A stretch of DNA of 64,000 bases from JACZUI01 sp965216725 (GTDB taxonomy: Bacteria; Actinomycetota; Acidimicrobiia; Spongiisociales; ZC4RG35). The position numbers and the translations under genes are program-made. Location of the stretch: contig CBDCGI010000001.1 in the NCBI GenBank assembly GCA_965216725.1, positions 58,545-122,544 of the forward strand, in the 5' to 3' direction. The notes beneath the pieces are model-generated. The model was given only the letters and a program-made list of their open reading frames with translations, did not search any database and was not told the origin of the DNA. The stretch's first letter is position 1, and each line of letters begins with the position of its first letter. Positions 42,317 to 50,993 of this stretch are shown here, in pieces.

Positions 42317-43033
42317 ATGGCAATCAGGCACGATCAGGGCATCGTTCTTCGTGGCTATCCGTTTGGTGAGGCCGACCGGGTGGTGGTGCTGCTCAGCCCG
42401 AACAACGGCAAAATCCGAACGGTGGCCAAAGGTGTCCGTAAGACCAAGAGCCGTTTCGGGGGGCGTCTCGAGCCGTTCACTCACGTCGATCTGGTCCTCT
42501 ACGAGGGCCGAAACCTCGACACGATCACCCAGGTGGCGGTGATCGAACCATTTCCCAAATTGCGAACCAATCTCGAGGCCGTCGTGGCTGCCGGCACCAT
42601 GGTCGAGGTGGCCGATGCCGTAGCCCAAGAGGGCGAGTCGAGTGTTCCCTTGTTCCTGCTTCTGCACCGGGGCCTGAGATCACTGGAAGCCGGCAAGCCT
42701 TCCACCGACTTGATCACCAGTTTCCTTCTCAAGCTGGCGGATGTCGTGGGAGTAGCCCCGTCACTACGAGCATGCGCGTCCTGCGGCAGGCAAGAAGAGC
42801 TGCGACGGTTCTCATTTGCAGCCGGGGGAGTGGTTTGTGACCAGTGTGGCAGCGAAGGCACGGTCCGTCTTCGCGACGGTGTCACTGAGTATCTCGCCGA
42901 TTTGTCGGCTGCCGATCTCAACAGTCTTCCCGCGTCAGACGCGGCGATTTCAGGTGAGGCGATGGGTATCACCAGGAGGTTTGTCGAGTATCACCTCGAC
43001 CGGAAGCTCTCGTCGTTGGCGGTCATTGATTGA
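42317..43033 (+). CDS. recO: DNA repair protein RecO
   Basis: 238 residues from ATG 42317 (a TTG six bases earlier is possible). It has the OB-fold start 'DQGIVLRGYPFGEADRVVVLLSPNNGKIRTVAKGVRKTKSRFGGRLEPFTHVDLVLYEGR' and a C-terminal zinc-binding part 'RACASCGR...GGVVCDQCG'. RecO loads RecA with RecF/RecR on SSB-coated DNA. It overlaps uppS by four bases at its 3' end, a well-conserved era-recO-uppS neighbourhood. Confidence 0.93.
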   Translation: MAIRHDQGIVLRGYPFGEADRVVVLLSPNNGKIRTVAKGVRKTKSRFGGRLEPFTHVDLVLYEGRNLDTITQVAVIEPFPKLRTNLEAVVAAGTMVEVADAVAQEGESSVPLFLLLHRGLRSLEAGKPSTDLITSFLLKLADVVGVAPSLRACASCGRQEELRRFSFAAGGVVCDQCGSEGTVRLRDGVTEYLADLSAADLNSLPASDAAISGEAMGITRRFVEYHLDRKLSSLAVID

Positions 43034-43788
43034 GCGAGGTCGATCTCTCGGGGGTCGCCCTCGACCGGGTCCCCGCCCATGTCGGGCTGATCCTTGACGG
43101 CAACGGGCGCTGGGCAAATGCACGAGGGCTGGAGAGGACGGCGGGACACCTGGCCGGTGAGGCGGCCCTTTTTGACACCGTGGAAGGTGCAATCGAACTC
43201 GGGATCAAATGGGTGACGGCATTCACATTTTCCACCGAGAACTGGTCACGGGACGATGACGAGGTCGAGTTCTTGATGTGGTTCAACGAGGACCTGCTCC
43301 TGCGGCGACGAGACGACCTCCATGCCCAAGGAGTCCGCATGTTGTTCGCCGGGGACATGGACGATCCCAGAGTTCCAGATAGAAACCGGAAGCACATGGC
43401 CGAGGCTGCAGAGCTGACCAAACACAACGATGTCTTGCACCTAGTATTCGCGTTCAACTACGGGAGCCGGGCAGAGTTGGCCCGGGCCGCCCGTCTCTTG
43501 GCCAACGATGTGCTGTCAGGGAGGATCGGCGTCGAAGACGTCGATGAAGCGCGTCTGGCGTCTGCTCTCTACATCCCGGATATGCCAGACGTGGACCTGG
43601 TTATTCGATCCTCGGGGGAGCATCGCCTGTCGAATTTCTTGCTCTGGCAATCGGCGTACGCCGAGTTCTACTTTCCGGGCATCCTCTGGCCAGACTTCGA
43701 TCGCCACGCGCTCGTGGACGCAGTCGTCGCCTATCAGGATCGAGATCGTCGGTTCGGCGGTGCCGTCGACACCCCTCAGGTTGACTAA
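43030..43788 (+). CDS. uppS: Isoprenyl transferase (undecaprenyl diphosphate synthase-like)
   Basis: 252 residues from TTG 43030. Cis-prenyltransferase motifs: 'VGLILDGNGRWANARGLERTAGH' (catalytic Asp in DGNGRWA), 'WVTAFTFSTENWSRDDDEVEFLM', 'FAFNYGSRAELARAARLLA' and 'DVDLVIRSSGEHRLSNFLLWQSAYAEFYFPGILWPDF'. It makes the C50-C55 polyprenyl carrier for cell-wall synthesis. RSSGE is a normal variant of RTSGE. It overlaps recO and precedes glyS by 32 bp. Confidence 0.94.
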   Translation: MSEVDLSGVALDRVPAHVGLILDGNGRWANARGLERTAGHLAGEAALFDTVEGAIELGIKWVTAFTFSTENWSRDDDEVEFLMWFNEDLLLRRRDDLHAQGVRMLFAGDMDDPRVPDRNRKHMAEAAELTKHNDVLHLVFAFNYGSRAELARAARLLANDVLSGRIGVEDVDEARLASALYIPDMPDVDLVIRSSGEHRLSNFLLWQSAYAEFYFPGILWPDFDRHALVDAVVAYQDRDRRFGGAVDTPQVD

Positions 43789-43820
43789 GTGCCGCCCAGC
43801 CGCAACCGTTCTTCCCTCAA

Positions 43821-45128
43821 ATGACTGACGTGACACTCGAAACCATCTCCAATCTGGCCAAGAAGCGCGGATTCGTTTTCCAGTCTTCGGAGATCTACGG
43901 CGGCATTCGGTCGGCCTACGACTACGGCCCGTTGGGGACCGAGCTGCTGAGAAACGTCAAAGAGGAATGGTGGAGATCGATGGTCCAGGGGCGAGCCGAC
44001 ATCGTCGGCCTCGATTCGGCAATTCTCCAGGCCCGTCAGGTGTGGCAGGCCTCCGGGCACGAGAAGGTGTTCACCGATCCTCTCGTCGAGTGCAAGGTGT
44101 GTCACAACCGGTTCCGGTTGGACAAGCTCGAGGACCAGGGAAAATGCCCCAGTTGCGGGAGCAAAGACAGCTTCACCGACCCCAGGCAGTTCAACCTGAT
44201 GTTCCGCACTCACATGGGGCCCGTGGAATCGGACGAGAACCTCATCTACCTTCGTCCGGAGACGGCTCAGGGGATCTTCACCAACTTTGAAAACGTGCGT
44301 CGCACCAACCGGCTCAAGCTGCCGTTCGGGATCGCCCAAATCGGCAAGTCTTTTCGCAACGAGATCACCCCAGGTCAATTCGTCTTCAGGACCCGAGAAT
44401 TCGAGCAGATGGAAATGGAGTACTTCTGTAGGCCGGACGAGAGCCCTGAGTGGTTCCAGTACTGGCAAGACGAACGACTCAATTGGTATCTCGGGCTAGG
44501 AATGACGGAGGCCCACCTCCGGATCAGGCCACATGACGAGGACGAGCTGAGCCACTACTCGGCGGGCACGGTGGATGTGGAGTACTTGTTTCCGTGGGGA
44601 TGGGATGAATTGGAGGGCATCGCCAATCGGACCGATTTTGACCTTCGACAACACGCCGAGCACTCGGGCAACGATCTCAGGTACTTCGACCAGGAGTCGA
44701 ATGAGCGATTCTTCCCACATGTGATCGAGCCGGCGGCTGGGGCGACACGGACGACTTTCGCCTTCCTGATCGACGCATACACCCAAGACGAGGTTGACGG
44801 CGAGCCACGGACAACTCTCAAGCTGCATCATCGTTTGGCTCCGTACAAGGTCGCGGTGTTGCCACTCAGCAAGAAGGCGGAACTCGTCGAGCCCGCGGAA
44901 CGGCTCGCGGCAGAGCTGCGGACGAAATGGATGGTCGAGCTCGACGTCACCCAGTCGATCGGACGTCGGTACCGCCGCCAGGACGAGATCGGGACTCCCT
45001 ACTGTCTGACGGTGGATTTCGAGACGCTCGAGGACAATGCCGTCACGATCCGCAACCGAGACACCACCCAGCAGGATCGAGTTGGGCTCGACTCCGTGGT
45101 CGCCCATCTAGACAAGCTCTTGGCCTGA
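43821..45128 (+). CDS. glyS: Glycyl-tRNA synthetase (single-chain type)
   Basis: 435 residues of the class II alpha2 type. Motif 2 'GIAQIGKSFRNEITPGQFVFRTREFEQMEMEYFC', motif 3-like 'GATRTTFAFLIDAYTQDEVDGEPRTTLKLHHRLAPYKVAVLPLSKK' and the anticodon-binding C-terminus. A zinc-type insertion with 'CKVCHNRFRLDKLEDQGKCPSCGSKDSF' is present. 'FRTHMGPVESDENLIYLRPETAQGIFTNFENV' is the typical GlyRS text. Gene order uppS-glyS-dnaG is common in actinobacteria. Confidence 0.96.
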   Translation: MTDVTLETISNLAKKRGFVFQSSEIYGGIRSAYDYGPLGTELLRNVKEEWWRSMVQGRADIVGLDSAILQARQVWQASGHEKVFTDPLVECKVCHNRFRLDKLEDQGKCPSCGSKDSFTDPRQFNLMFRTHMGPVESDENLIYLRPETAQGIFTNFENVRRTNRLKLPFGIAQIGKSFRNEITPGQFVFRTREFEQMEMEYFCRPDESPEWFQYWQDERLNWYLGLGMTEAHLRIRPHDEDELSHYSAGTVDVEYLFPWGWDELEGIANRTDFDLRQHAEHSGNDLRYFDQESNERFFPHVIEPAAGATRTTFAFLIDAYTQDEVDGEPRTTLKLHHRLAPYKVAVLPLSKKAELVEPAERLAAELRTKWMVELDVTQSIGRRYRRQDEIGTPYCLTVDFETLEDNAVTIRNRDTTQQDRVGLDSVVAHLDKLLA

Positions 45129-45179
45129 GTTTCAGGGCATTTAGCCAGGTCTCTTCAGAATCATCATCCAGGGAGTTTC

Positions 45180-45863
45180 ATGAAAAAGGTCATTGCTTGG
45201 TCGGCGGCCGCTGTGGTCGCGGTGGCCCTGGGTGGAGTCGGCTACGTGTACTTTGCCGGCGGGTCGGGCGAGCCGTCCACGGAGATCACCACTCCCGCGA
45301 TTCCCGAGGGGTCAGACGGTTCTGTCTCTTTCATCATCGACACGTCACGTTCGACTGCGGTGTTCCTCATCGACGAGGTGATACGGGGGGAGCCAAACAC
45401 GGTCGAGGGAACCACGTCCGAGATCGGAGGTCAGGTTTCGGTCGATCTCGCCGATGTGAGCAGCGCCCAAATATCGGATCTGGTGATCAATGGGCGCACC
45501 TTCTCCACCGGCAGCAGCTTCCGGGATCGTGCGATCAGGGGTCCGGTGATCCTCAACTCTGCCGAAGACGAATTCGAGTTCATAACCTTTTCTCCGAAGT
45601 CGATCGACGGTCTGTCTGGATCAGCGGCAGTGGGAGACACTCTCACATTTCAGGTCTCCGGGGATCTGACCATCAAGGGCACGACGCGACAAGAGACCTT
45701 CGACGTGTCTGTCAATTTCATCGATCCAGTAACCATCGAGGGCAGTGCGACAGCCACTGTGCTGCGCGACAGCTACGGGATCGGCATTCCCAACGCTCCC
45801 GGAGTGGCTGATGTCTCCAATGAGGTGGAGATCTCGCTGTTCTTCGCTGCAATGGCAGCCTGA
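45180..45863 (+). CDS. YceI family protein, membrane-anchored
   Basis: 227 residues. An N-terminal hydrophobic segment ('VIAWSAAAVVAVALGGVGYVYFAGG') acts as an uncleaved anchor or signal, followed by the YceI beta-barrel: 'IIDTSRSTAVFLIDEVIRG', 'GGQVSVDLADVSS', 'RDRAIRGPVILNSAEDEFEFITF', 'GDLTIKGTTRQETFDVSVNF' and 'DSYGIGIPNAPGVADVSNEVEISLFF'. YceI proteins bind isoprenoid or amphiphilic ligands in the envelope. It is inserted between glyS and dnaG, with GGGAG before ATG 45180. Confidence 0.9.
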   Translation: MKKVIAWSAAAVVAVALGGVGYVYFAGGSGEPSTEITTPAIPEGSDGSVSFIIDTSRSTAVFLIDEVIRGEPNTVEGTTSEIGGQVSVDLADVSSAQISDLVINGRTFSTGSSFRDRAIRGPVILNSAEDEFEFITFSPKSIDGLSGSAAVGDTLTFQVSGDLTIKGTTRQETFDVSVNFIDPVTIEGSATATVLRDSYGIGIPNAPGVADVSNEVEISLFFAAMAA

Positions 45864-45895
45864 AACGCTGTCCTGGCGACATATGATCGGCCGTG

Positions 45896-47626
45896 ATGGC
45901 AGATCGCGCTGAGATAGACCGGGTCAGGGACGCCACCGACCTCGTTGAGCTGGTCTCCGAGGTCACGAAGGTGAAGCGGTCCGGCCGCTCCTACATGGCA
46001 GTCTGTCCTTTCCATCAGGAAAAGACTCCCTCGATGTCGCTCGACCGCGGTCGTGGCCTCTACCACTGTTTTGGCTGCGGCGAAGGGGGCGATGTGTTCG
46101 CGTTCGTCCAGGAGACCCAGGGTCTCGGTTTTGGTGACGCGCTCGAGCTCCTGGCAAGGCGAGCTGGCATCACCCTCACCGAGGATCCGGCTTCGGCCAG
46201 GAAAAGAGGGCAACGCGGGGCAGCGGTGGAAGCGATCCGCAGAGCGAGTGACTTCTATCACGACCGTCTCAAGAAGGCCGCCGATGCCGGCCCGGCCCGC
46301 GCCTACCTGAGAAGCCGGGGATATGGCGTCGAGGTGATCGATGAATGGAGGGTCGGTTTCTCCGGAACCACCTGGGATTCGATGTCGAAAGAGCTCCGGG
46401 CTGCGGGGATGGCTGACAAGGTCCTCATCGACGCCGGCCTCTCCCGGCGGGGTCGTCAGGGACTGTACGACGTGTTCCGGGGAAGGCTCATGTTCCCGAT
46501 CAACGACCTGCGTGGTGATCCCATTGGGTTCGGCGCGCGCAAAGTGGATGGCGTGGGACCGGAGTCGACCAACAACCCCGACGCCAAGTACGTCAACTCT
46601 GCCGAGTCGATGGTCTATCGGAAAGCCCGGGTTCTCTTCGGGTTGGATCGTGCCCGGCGGCACATCTCAGACGACTCGCCGGCGGTGGTGGTCGAGGGTT
46701 ACACCGACGTCATCGCCATGCACGAAGCGGGCATCAGGACCGCCGTGGCCACTTGTGGGACAGCCTTGGGTGACAGCCATTTCGACCTTCTCCGTCGATT
46801 CGGCGAGAAGGTTGTATTGGCGTTCGACTCCGACGAAGCCGGATCGAAAGCGGCCTTGCGTGGAGACGAGCTGGAATCGCCCTTCCGGCTCGATCTCGAT
46901 TTGAGAGTCGCCGTGATGCCCCAGGGGCTGGACCCCGCCGACCTGGTCCAGGAAGGAAGGGAATCGGAGTTGGTGTCGGCTGTGAGCCAGGCACGACCCC
47001 TCTTGGAGCATCGGATCGAATATGAGGTGGGACGGCATGATCTCTCGGGCCCAGAGGGGCGAGCGCGGGCGCTCCACGCCGCCGTGGCACATGTGCGCCG
47101 CGTCAACGACCCGATTGCGCGCAAGGAATACGCCCGGTTTGTGTCGCGAGAAGTGGGGGTTGATCTGGACGATGTGGAGTCCGCCCTCGCCCGCAGAGGC
47201 GCCCAGGGGCGAGGTAGCCAGCAGGAAGAAGACCGCCCGCTGGACAGATTGGAGTCGGAGCTGCTGAGAGTTGCCTTGGCCAACCCCGGCGAGATCTCCG
47301 GACTGACAGGATCCGATTTCACCGATGAGCGACTTGCTCGAGCCTTCGCCGCCGTGGAGAGTGAAGTCAGCAACGGGGAGGACGTGGACGTCGGAGCGGC
47401 TGCTCCAGAACTCCAGCCGCTGTTGCGGCAGTTGCTGTTGGACAGCCGACCCCTCTCATCGGGTGCGGAATTGCTCGAGAGGGTTCGGGCCCGGCGTATG
47501 GACGCTGCCATCGATGCCGTGGAGCGAGAGTTGGCCCACCTGGAGGAAGGGTCCGAGGCCCATTCCGATGCGCTGAGAAGGTTGATAGCTTTACAGAAAG
47601 ACAAAAGGTCGGGACAGGGCACATGA
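45896..47626 (+). CDS. dnaG: DNA primase
   Basis: 576 residues from ATG 45896 (GTG 45893 possible). The CHC2-type zinc site 'CPFHQEKTPSMSLDRGRGLYHCFGCGEGGDVF' is at residues 37-66, the catalytic core 'FRGRLMFPINDLRGDPIGFGARKV', and TOPRIM 'VVVEGYTDVIAMHEAGIRTAVATCGTAL', 'VLAFDSDEAGSKAALRG'. A helical C-terminal domain follows with 'EDRPLDRLESELLRVALANP', a DnaB-contacting type region. It synthesises RNA primers at the replication fork. It overlaps rpoD by four bases, the macromolecular-synthesis operon pattern (dnaG-rpoD). Confidence 0.95.
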   Translation: MADRAEIDRVRDATDLVELVSEVTKVKRSGRSYMAVCPFHQEKTPSMSLDRGRGLYHCFGCGEGGDVFAFVQETQGLGFGDALELLARRAGITLTEDPASARKRGQRGAAVEAIRRASDFYHDRLKKAADAGPARAYLRSRGYGVEVIDEWRVGFSGTTWDSMSKELRAAGMADKVLIDAGLSRRGRQGLYDVFRGRLMFPINDLRGDPIGFGARKVDGVGPESTNNPDAKYVNSAESMVYRKARVLFGLDRARRHISDDSPAVVVEGYTDVIAMHEAGIRTAVATCGTALGDSHFDLLRRFGEKVVLAFDSDEAGSKAALRGDELESPFRLDLDLRVAVMPQGLDPADLVQEGRESELVSAVSQARPLLEHRIEYEVGRHDLSGPEGRARALHAAVAHVRRVNDPIARKEYARFVSREVGVDLDDVESALARRGAQGRGSQQEEDRPLDRLESELLRVALANPGEISGLTGSDFTDERLARAFAAVESEVSNGEDVDVGAAAPELQPLLRQLLLDSRPLSSGAELLERVRARRMDAAIDAVERELAHLEEGSEAHSDALRRLIALQKDKRSGQGT

Positions 47627-48750
47627 GCCAAGAGATGGATCTCGTACTTCAGGCGCTAATCAAGCGGGGAAAGCAGCGCGGGTTCCTGACCATGGCAGAG
47701 GTGCAACAGGATTTGGAGGAGGCTGAGGCGTCCGGTGAAGCCTTCGAACAGGTCGCAGAGCAGCTTCGAGCCCAGCGCATCCGGCTCACCGAAGAGGGCC
47801 CTGGTGTCGTCGAAGAGGTCGTCGAAGTGGGGTCGGTCTCAGTTTCGGATCCAGTACGTCTCTATCTGAACGAGATTGGGCGATATCCCCTTCTGACGGC
47901 TCAGCAGGAGGTCGAGCTGGCGATGCAAATGGAAGCGGGTCGTCGGGGCGCGGAGCGACTGGGTGACCACGATCTGACGGGTGAAGACATTGCGATGCTT
48001 CGCCACGAGCTGGACATGGGCGAGGAGGCTCATCGGCAGCTGGTTCAGTCGAACCTCCGGCTGGTGGTGGCAATTGCCCGTCGCTATGTGGGTCGTGGGA
48101 TGGCCCTGTTGGATCTGATCCAGGAAGGAAACGTTGGTCTGATGCGAGCTGTCGAGCGGTTCGACTACCGCCGCGGCTTCAAGTTCTCGACTTATGCGAC
48201 TTGGTGGATTCGACAAGCCATCTCAAGGGCTATCGCCGACCAGGGTCGGACGATTCGGATGCCGATTCATGTTCTCGACTCGGTCAACAAGCTCATCCGC
48301 GCCAAACGCGATCTGACTCAGACATTGGGGCGCGATCCAACATTGGCCGAACTCGCCTCCGACCTCGACCTCGAGGTCGACCGTGTCGCCGAGTTGGAGC
48401 GAATTGCCCAGGACACGGTGTCGTTGGAGACGCCGGTCGGGGAGGACGACAGCGGGACCCTGGGCGATCTCGTTGAGGACTCCGACTCGGATGCGCCGGC
48501 CGAGGCTGCGGCTTTTGCCTCACTTCAGGACCAGCTCAACCGAGCCCTGGAGGGCCTGAACGAGAGAGAACGGGAGGTCCTGGTAATGCGGTTCGGTCTG
48601 AAAGATGGCCGGATGCGGACTCTCGAGGAGGTCGGGTCGCACTTCAACGTGACCAGGGAGCGGATCAGGCAGTTGGAGACGAAGGCGTTGGCCAAGCTGC
48701 GTCACCCCGACAAGTCGGGTCGACTGGAGGGGTTTCTCGAGGACACGTAG
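47623..48750 (+). CDS. rpoD: RNA polymerase principal sigma factor
   Basis: 375 residues. It has region 1.2 'SDPVRLYLNEIGRYPLLTAQQEVELAMQMEAG', region 2 'LVQSNLRLVVAIARRYVGRGMALLDLIQEGNVGLMRAVERFDYRRGFKFSTYATWWIRQAISRAIADQGRTIRMP' and region 4 'ALEGLNEREREVLVMRFGLKDGRMRTLEEVGSHFNVTRERIRQLETKALAKLRHP'. The long region 2 text without gaps and a region 1.1-like start ('LIKRGKQRGFLTMAEVQQDL') identify the housekeeping sigma-70/HrdB/SigA type. It overlaps dnaG. The promoters at 10775 and 58605 match its expected -10/-35 specificity. Confidence 0.95.
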   Translation: MSQEMDLVLQALIKRGKQRGFLTMAEVQQDLEEAEASGEAFEQVAEQLRAQRIRLTEEGPGVVEEVVEVGSVSVSDPVRLYLNEIGRYPLLTAQQEVELAMQMEAGRRGAERLGDHDLTGEDIAMLRHELDMGEEAHRQLVQSNLRLVVAIARRYVGRGMALLDLIQEGNVGLMRAVERFDYRRGFKFSTYATWWIRQAISRAIADQGRTIRMPIHVLDSVNKLIRAKRDLTQTLGRDPTLAELASDLDLEVDRVAELERIAQDTVSLETPVGEDDSGTLGDLVEDSDSDAPAEAAAFASLQDQLNRALEGLNEREREVLVMRFGLKDGRMRTLEEVGSHFNVTRERIRQLETKALAKLRHPDKSGRLEGFLEDT

Positions 48751-48848
48751 GTCTCACGTCGTGTGATGGGCAACCCGTCGAGTGTGCTTAGCGTCATCAC
48801 TATTGAGTCATCAAGCACGTTCGATGAGAAGGTGGCAGAATCGGAGCG

Positions 48849-49088
48849 ATGAGGTTCAAAACGGGTCTCGTGGTCGGGGGCGTGATGGGGTATGTCCTAG
48901 GTGCCCGAGCCGGGCGCCAGCGTTACGAGCAGATCAAGAAGGCGGCATCCATTGCTCGCACCCACCCCGCCGTGTCGCAGCTTGCCGATCAGACGGGGGG
49001 CTTGCTCGACGCCAGTCGCTACGTGGCCGCAGCAAGTATGACGACCGGTGCGAAGCTGCTGAGGTCGGCCGACACACCGACTGGCTGA
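48849..49088 (+). CDS. Small membrane-associated protein, YtxH-like
   Basis: 79 residues: 'MRFKTGLVVGGVMGYVLGARAGRQRYEQIKKAASIARTHPAVSQLAD'. The N-terminal Gly-rich hydrophobic helix with 'GYVLGARAGRxRYEQI' is a recurrent small protein of actinobacteria near rpoD or tRNA genes and resembles YtxH-type proteins. Function is not known. ATG 48849 follows 'GGAGCG'. The next feature is the tRNA-Asn gene, 45 bp downstream. Confidence 0.75.
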   Translation: MRFKTGLVVGGVMGYVLGARAGRQRYEQIKKAASIARTHPAVSQLADQTGGLLDASRYVAAASMTTGAKLLRSADTPTG

Positions 49089-49133
49089 GGCCCCTCGCGC
49101 TGGTAATCTGAGGGCCCGCCAACCGGCGACTAT

Positions 49134-49206
49134 TCCGCGGTAGCTCAATTGGTAGAGCAGTGGACTGTTAATCCATTGGTTGTAGGTTCGAGTCCTACCC
49201 GCGGAG
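49134..49206 (+). tRNA. tRNA-Asn (GTT)
   Basis: A 73-nt cloverleaf: acceptor TCCGCGG/CCGCGGA, D stem GCTC/GAGC, anticodon stem GTGGA/TCCAT around loop CTGTTAA (anticodon GTT), T stem GTAGG/CCTAC around TTCGAGT, discriminator G; the CCA end is not encoded. Its 3' part (from 49165) is duplicated at 55135-55177, so the gene is the integration target and remains intact because the element supplied the 3' half. Confidence 0.96.
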
Positions 49207-49207
49207 C
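49165..49207 (+). repeat. attL core (in tRNA-Asn)
   Basis: 43 bp identical to 55135-55177 except at 49183 (T versus C) and 49197 (A versus G). These two positions form one base pair of the T stem. The crossover probably lies in the first 18 identical bases (anticodon loop to variable loop). Confidence 0.92.
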
Positions 49208-49327
49208 AAGCTTCTCACCTCAGCAATCACCGCAAGGACTAGGTGATTCCTGATGAATCTGGGGATTTGGCCCTTCTCGTCGTTTCGCGAGATTTCGCGC
49301 CCTTTCTCGTCCTGGGTCAACCTCTCG

Positions 49328-49345
49328 TGGCCCAAACGTGGCCCA
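49328..49345 (+). repeat. Left arm repeats TGGCCCA x2
   Basis: TGGCCCA at 49328-49334 and 49339-49345, exact 11-bp phase. The same heptamer occurs three times in 11-bp phase near the other end of the element, in the same orientation; integrase arm-type binding sites are the likely role (inferred). Confidence 0.6.
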
Positions 49346-49465
49346 GGATTGGGCGCAAACCCGAGGGCAACGCACCCGCACCAGAGCTCACTGATAGTTT
49401 CAGCTCGAACGCTCACCCACATAGGGAATGCCTCTAGAGGCTGCTCGTTTCTAGGCTGATGCTGG

Positions 49466-50236
49466 ATGAGGATCTGTGTTTCCGTCCCGGCTATGGCTTT
49501 GTTGCTGGCTTCGTGCGGTGCACCCATCGACTCGGCCTCGGTTGAGATGACGGAAGCGGAGGCGGCTTGTGTGGATTTCTACCGATCTGTCGAGGAGTCA
49601 ACGGAGGAAGAGGCCACGTACATGCGTGTTCTTGCCGATCGGATAGCTGAGGCTGGCCATACGGACGCCGCGGCCGTCCTGTCAGACCTTGCAGATCAGT
49701 GGGAGGTCGGCGTGTGGGAGGGCGAACAAGACGAGGTTTGGCAGAGCGGGCTTTGGGCGGAAGCCGGACAACTGCTCGGCGAGGCAGGGGAGCTCCGGTG
49801 CACCGACCTTGCTGAATGGTGGGGAGTCGACGGCTACGACGGTGAACCCGATCCTATCGAGATGCTGAACCGGCAGGCGTCGATTTGGCGAGACAACGGG
49901 CTCGACATGTACTACCTGCTGGTCGCCGGAAAGACCGATAGCGATGAGCGGTTCACTCAAATTCTTGTGAAAATCACCAATGGGGAGGTTGATGACGTGA
50001 TAGAAGTTGAGACCACGAGCCTCGACCCTTCCAGCCTGCCGAAGACTATCGACGCGTATTACGAATTGATCTTCGATCTGAATGCTCGAGTGGGCTCCTT
50101 CAATCTCCTTCACGCATATCCGGAGCGGGCGTGGGTTTCAGACGGAACCGAGTATTTAGTAACGCTGGACTTGAGCGACTACCCGGATGCACTGGAGTAC
50201 TTCGACACGTTGCAAGGCGGCGAGGAGAAGGGCTAG
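49466..50236 (+). CDS. Lipoprotein, DUF6174-like C-terminus
   Basis: 256 residues. Signal 'MRICVSVPAMALLLASCGAP' with lipobox L-A-S-C. The mature part starts with an acidic helical region ('EMTEAEAACVDFYRSVEESTEEEATYMRVLADRIAEAGHTDAAAVLSDLADQWEVG') and ends with 'IWRDNGLDMYYLLVAGKTDSDERFTQILVKITNGEVDDVIEVET...IDAYYELI', the pattern of DUF6174 (a W-x-x-x-x-x-x-Y strand and an internal x-V-x-V-x-N-G-x-V strand). It is the first cargo gene of the integrative element, facing inward from the tRNA. Envelope location is likely; role unknown. Confidence 0.7.
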   Translation: MRICVSVPAMALLLASCGAPIDSASVEMTEAEAACVDFYRSVEESTEEEATYMRVLADRIAEAGHTDAAAVLSDLADQWEVGVWEGEQDEVWQSGLWAEAGQLLGEAGELRCTDLAEWWGVDGYDGEPDPIEMLNRQASIWRDNGLDMYYLLVAGKTDSDERFTQILVKITNGEVDDVIEVETTSLDPSSLPKTIDAYYELIFDLNARVGSFNLLHAYPERAWVSDGTEYLVTLDLSDYPDALEYFDTLQGGEEKG

Positions 50237-50350
50237 CTCGGCCCCCTCTCCTGAAGATGTCTACAGCCGACGCGGCGGAGGCCAAGAAATGGCCCTGGTG
50301 TGACTTACACTTCTAGGCGACGGTGCCTTGGCACCCGGTGAGGAGACTCT

Positions 50351-50992
50351 GTGGATCGGATAGACGATCAGGAAGTGATGATCCCGGCGCGTCAGGCGGC
50401 TGACATCGCTGGCATCTCGCCTCAGCGACTGTGGTATTGGGAAAAGACGGAGCTGATTCGCCCGACAGTCGCGGAGAGGCTGAGCAAACGCAACTACGTT
50501 CGCCTGTACTCGCTCGACCGACTACTCGAACTGGTCGCCGCGGCTTCTCTAGTCGAGAAGCCTGGGATCAGCCTCCAGCATGTCCGCAGGCTGCTCGACT
50601 ACCTCAGAGAGTCGGGTGGCTACGAGGCACCTCTGCGAGAGCTTCGGTTCGCCGTTGATGGGGACGAGATCTACTTCCAGCACGTCGATGGGAATTGGGA
50701 AGGGAGCTTGCGGCCGATGCAGCTGGTCGCTCATCAGGTTCTGAATCTGGAGGCCATACGTGAACGGATCTCTAGCAAGCTCCGTCGACCGAAAGCGGCG
50801 ATTGGTCGTACGGAGAAGCGCCGGGCCGTACACGGGTCGAAGCCTGTGGTTGCGGGCACCAGAGTTCCTGTATCTGCCGTTCTTTCCTTCATTGCCGGTG
50901 GTCGAACTGATGGGGAAATCGTCGAGGCCTTGCCGGAGCTGGAGTTGGGAGACGTAAGGGCGATTAGGTCGGGGCAGGCCGAAGCTTCGTAG
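50351..50992 (+). CDS. MerR-type HTH protein fused to DUF433 (antitoxin)
   Basis: 213 residues. The N-terminus 'IPARQAADIAGISPQRLWYWEKTELIRPTVAERLSKRNYVRLYSLDRLLELVAAASLVEKPGISLQHVRRLLDYL' is a MerR-like winged helix-turn-helix. The C-terminus 'GSKPVVAGTRVPVSAVLSFIAGGRTDGEIVEALPELELGDVRAI' is a DUF433 domain, the antitoxin partner of DUF5615 toxins. The next gene, starting one base after the stop, is such a toxin, so I call a type II toxin-antitoxin pair. The HTH part probably represses its own operon. It would stabilise the integrative element. Confidence 0.85.
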   Translation: MDRIDDQEVMIPARQAADIAGISPQRLWYWEKTELIRPTVAERLSKRNYVRLYSLDRLLELVAAASLVEKPGISLQHVRRLLDYLRESGGYEAPLRELRFAVDGDEIYFQHVDGNWEGSLRPMQLVAHQVLNLEAIRERISSKLRRPKAAIGRTEKRRAVHGSKPVVAGTRVPVSAVLSFIAGGRTDGEIVEALPELELGDVRAIRSGQAEAS

Positions 50993-50993
50993 C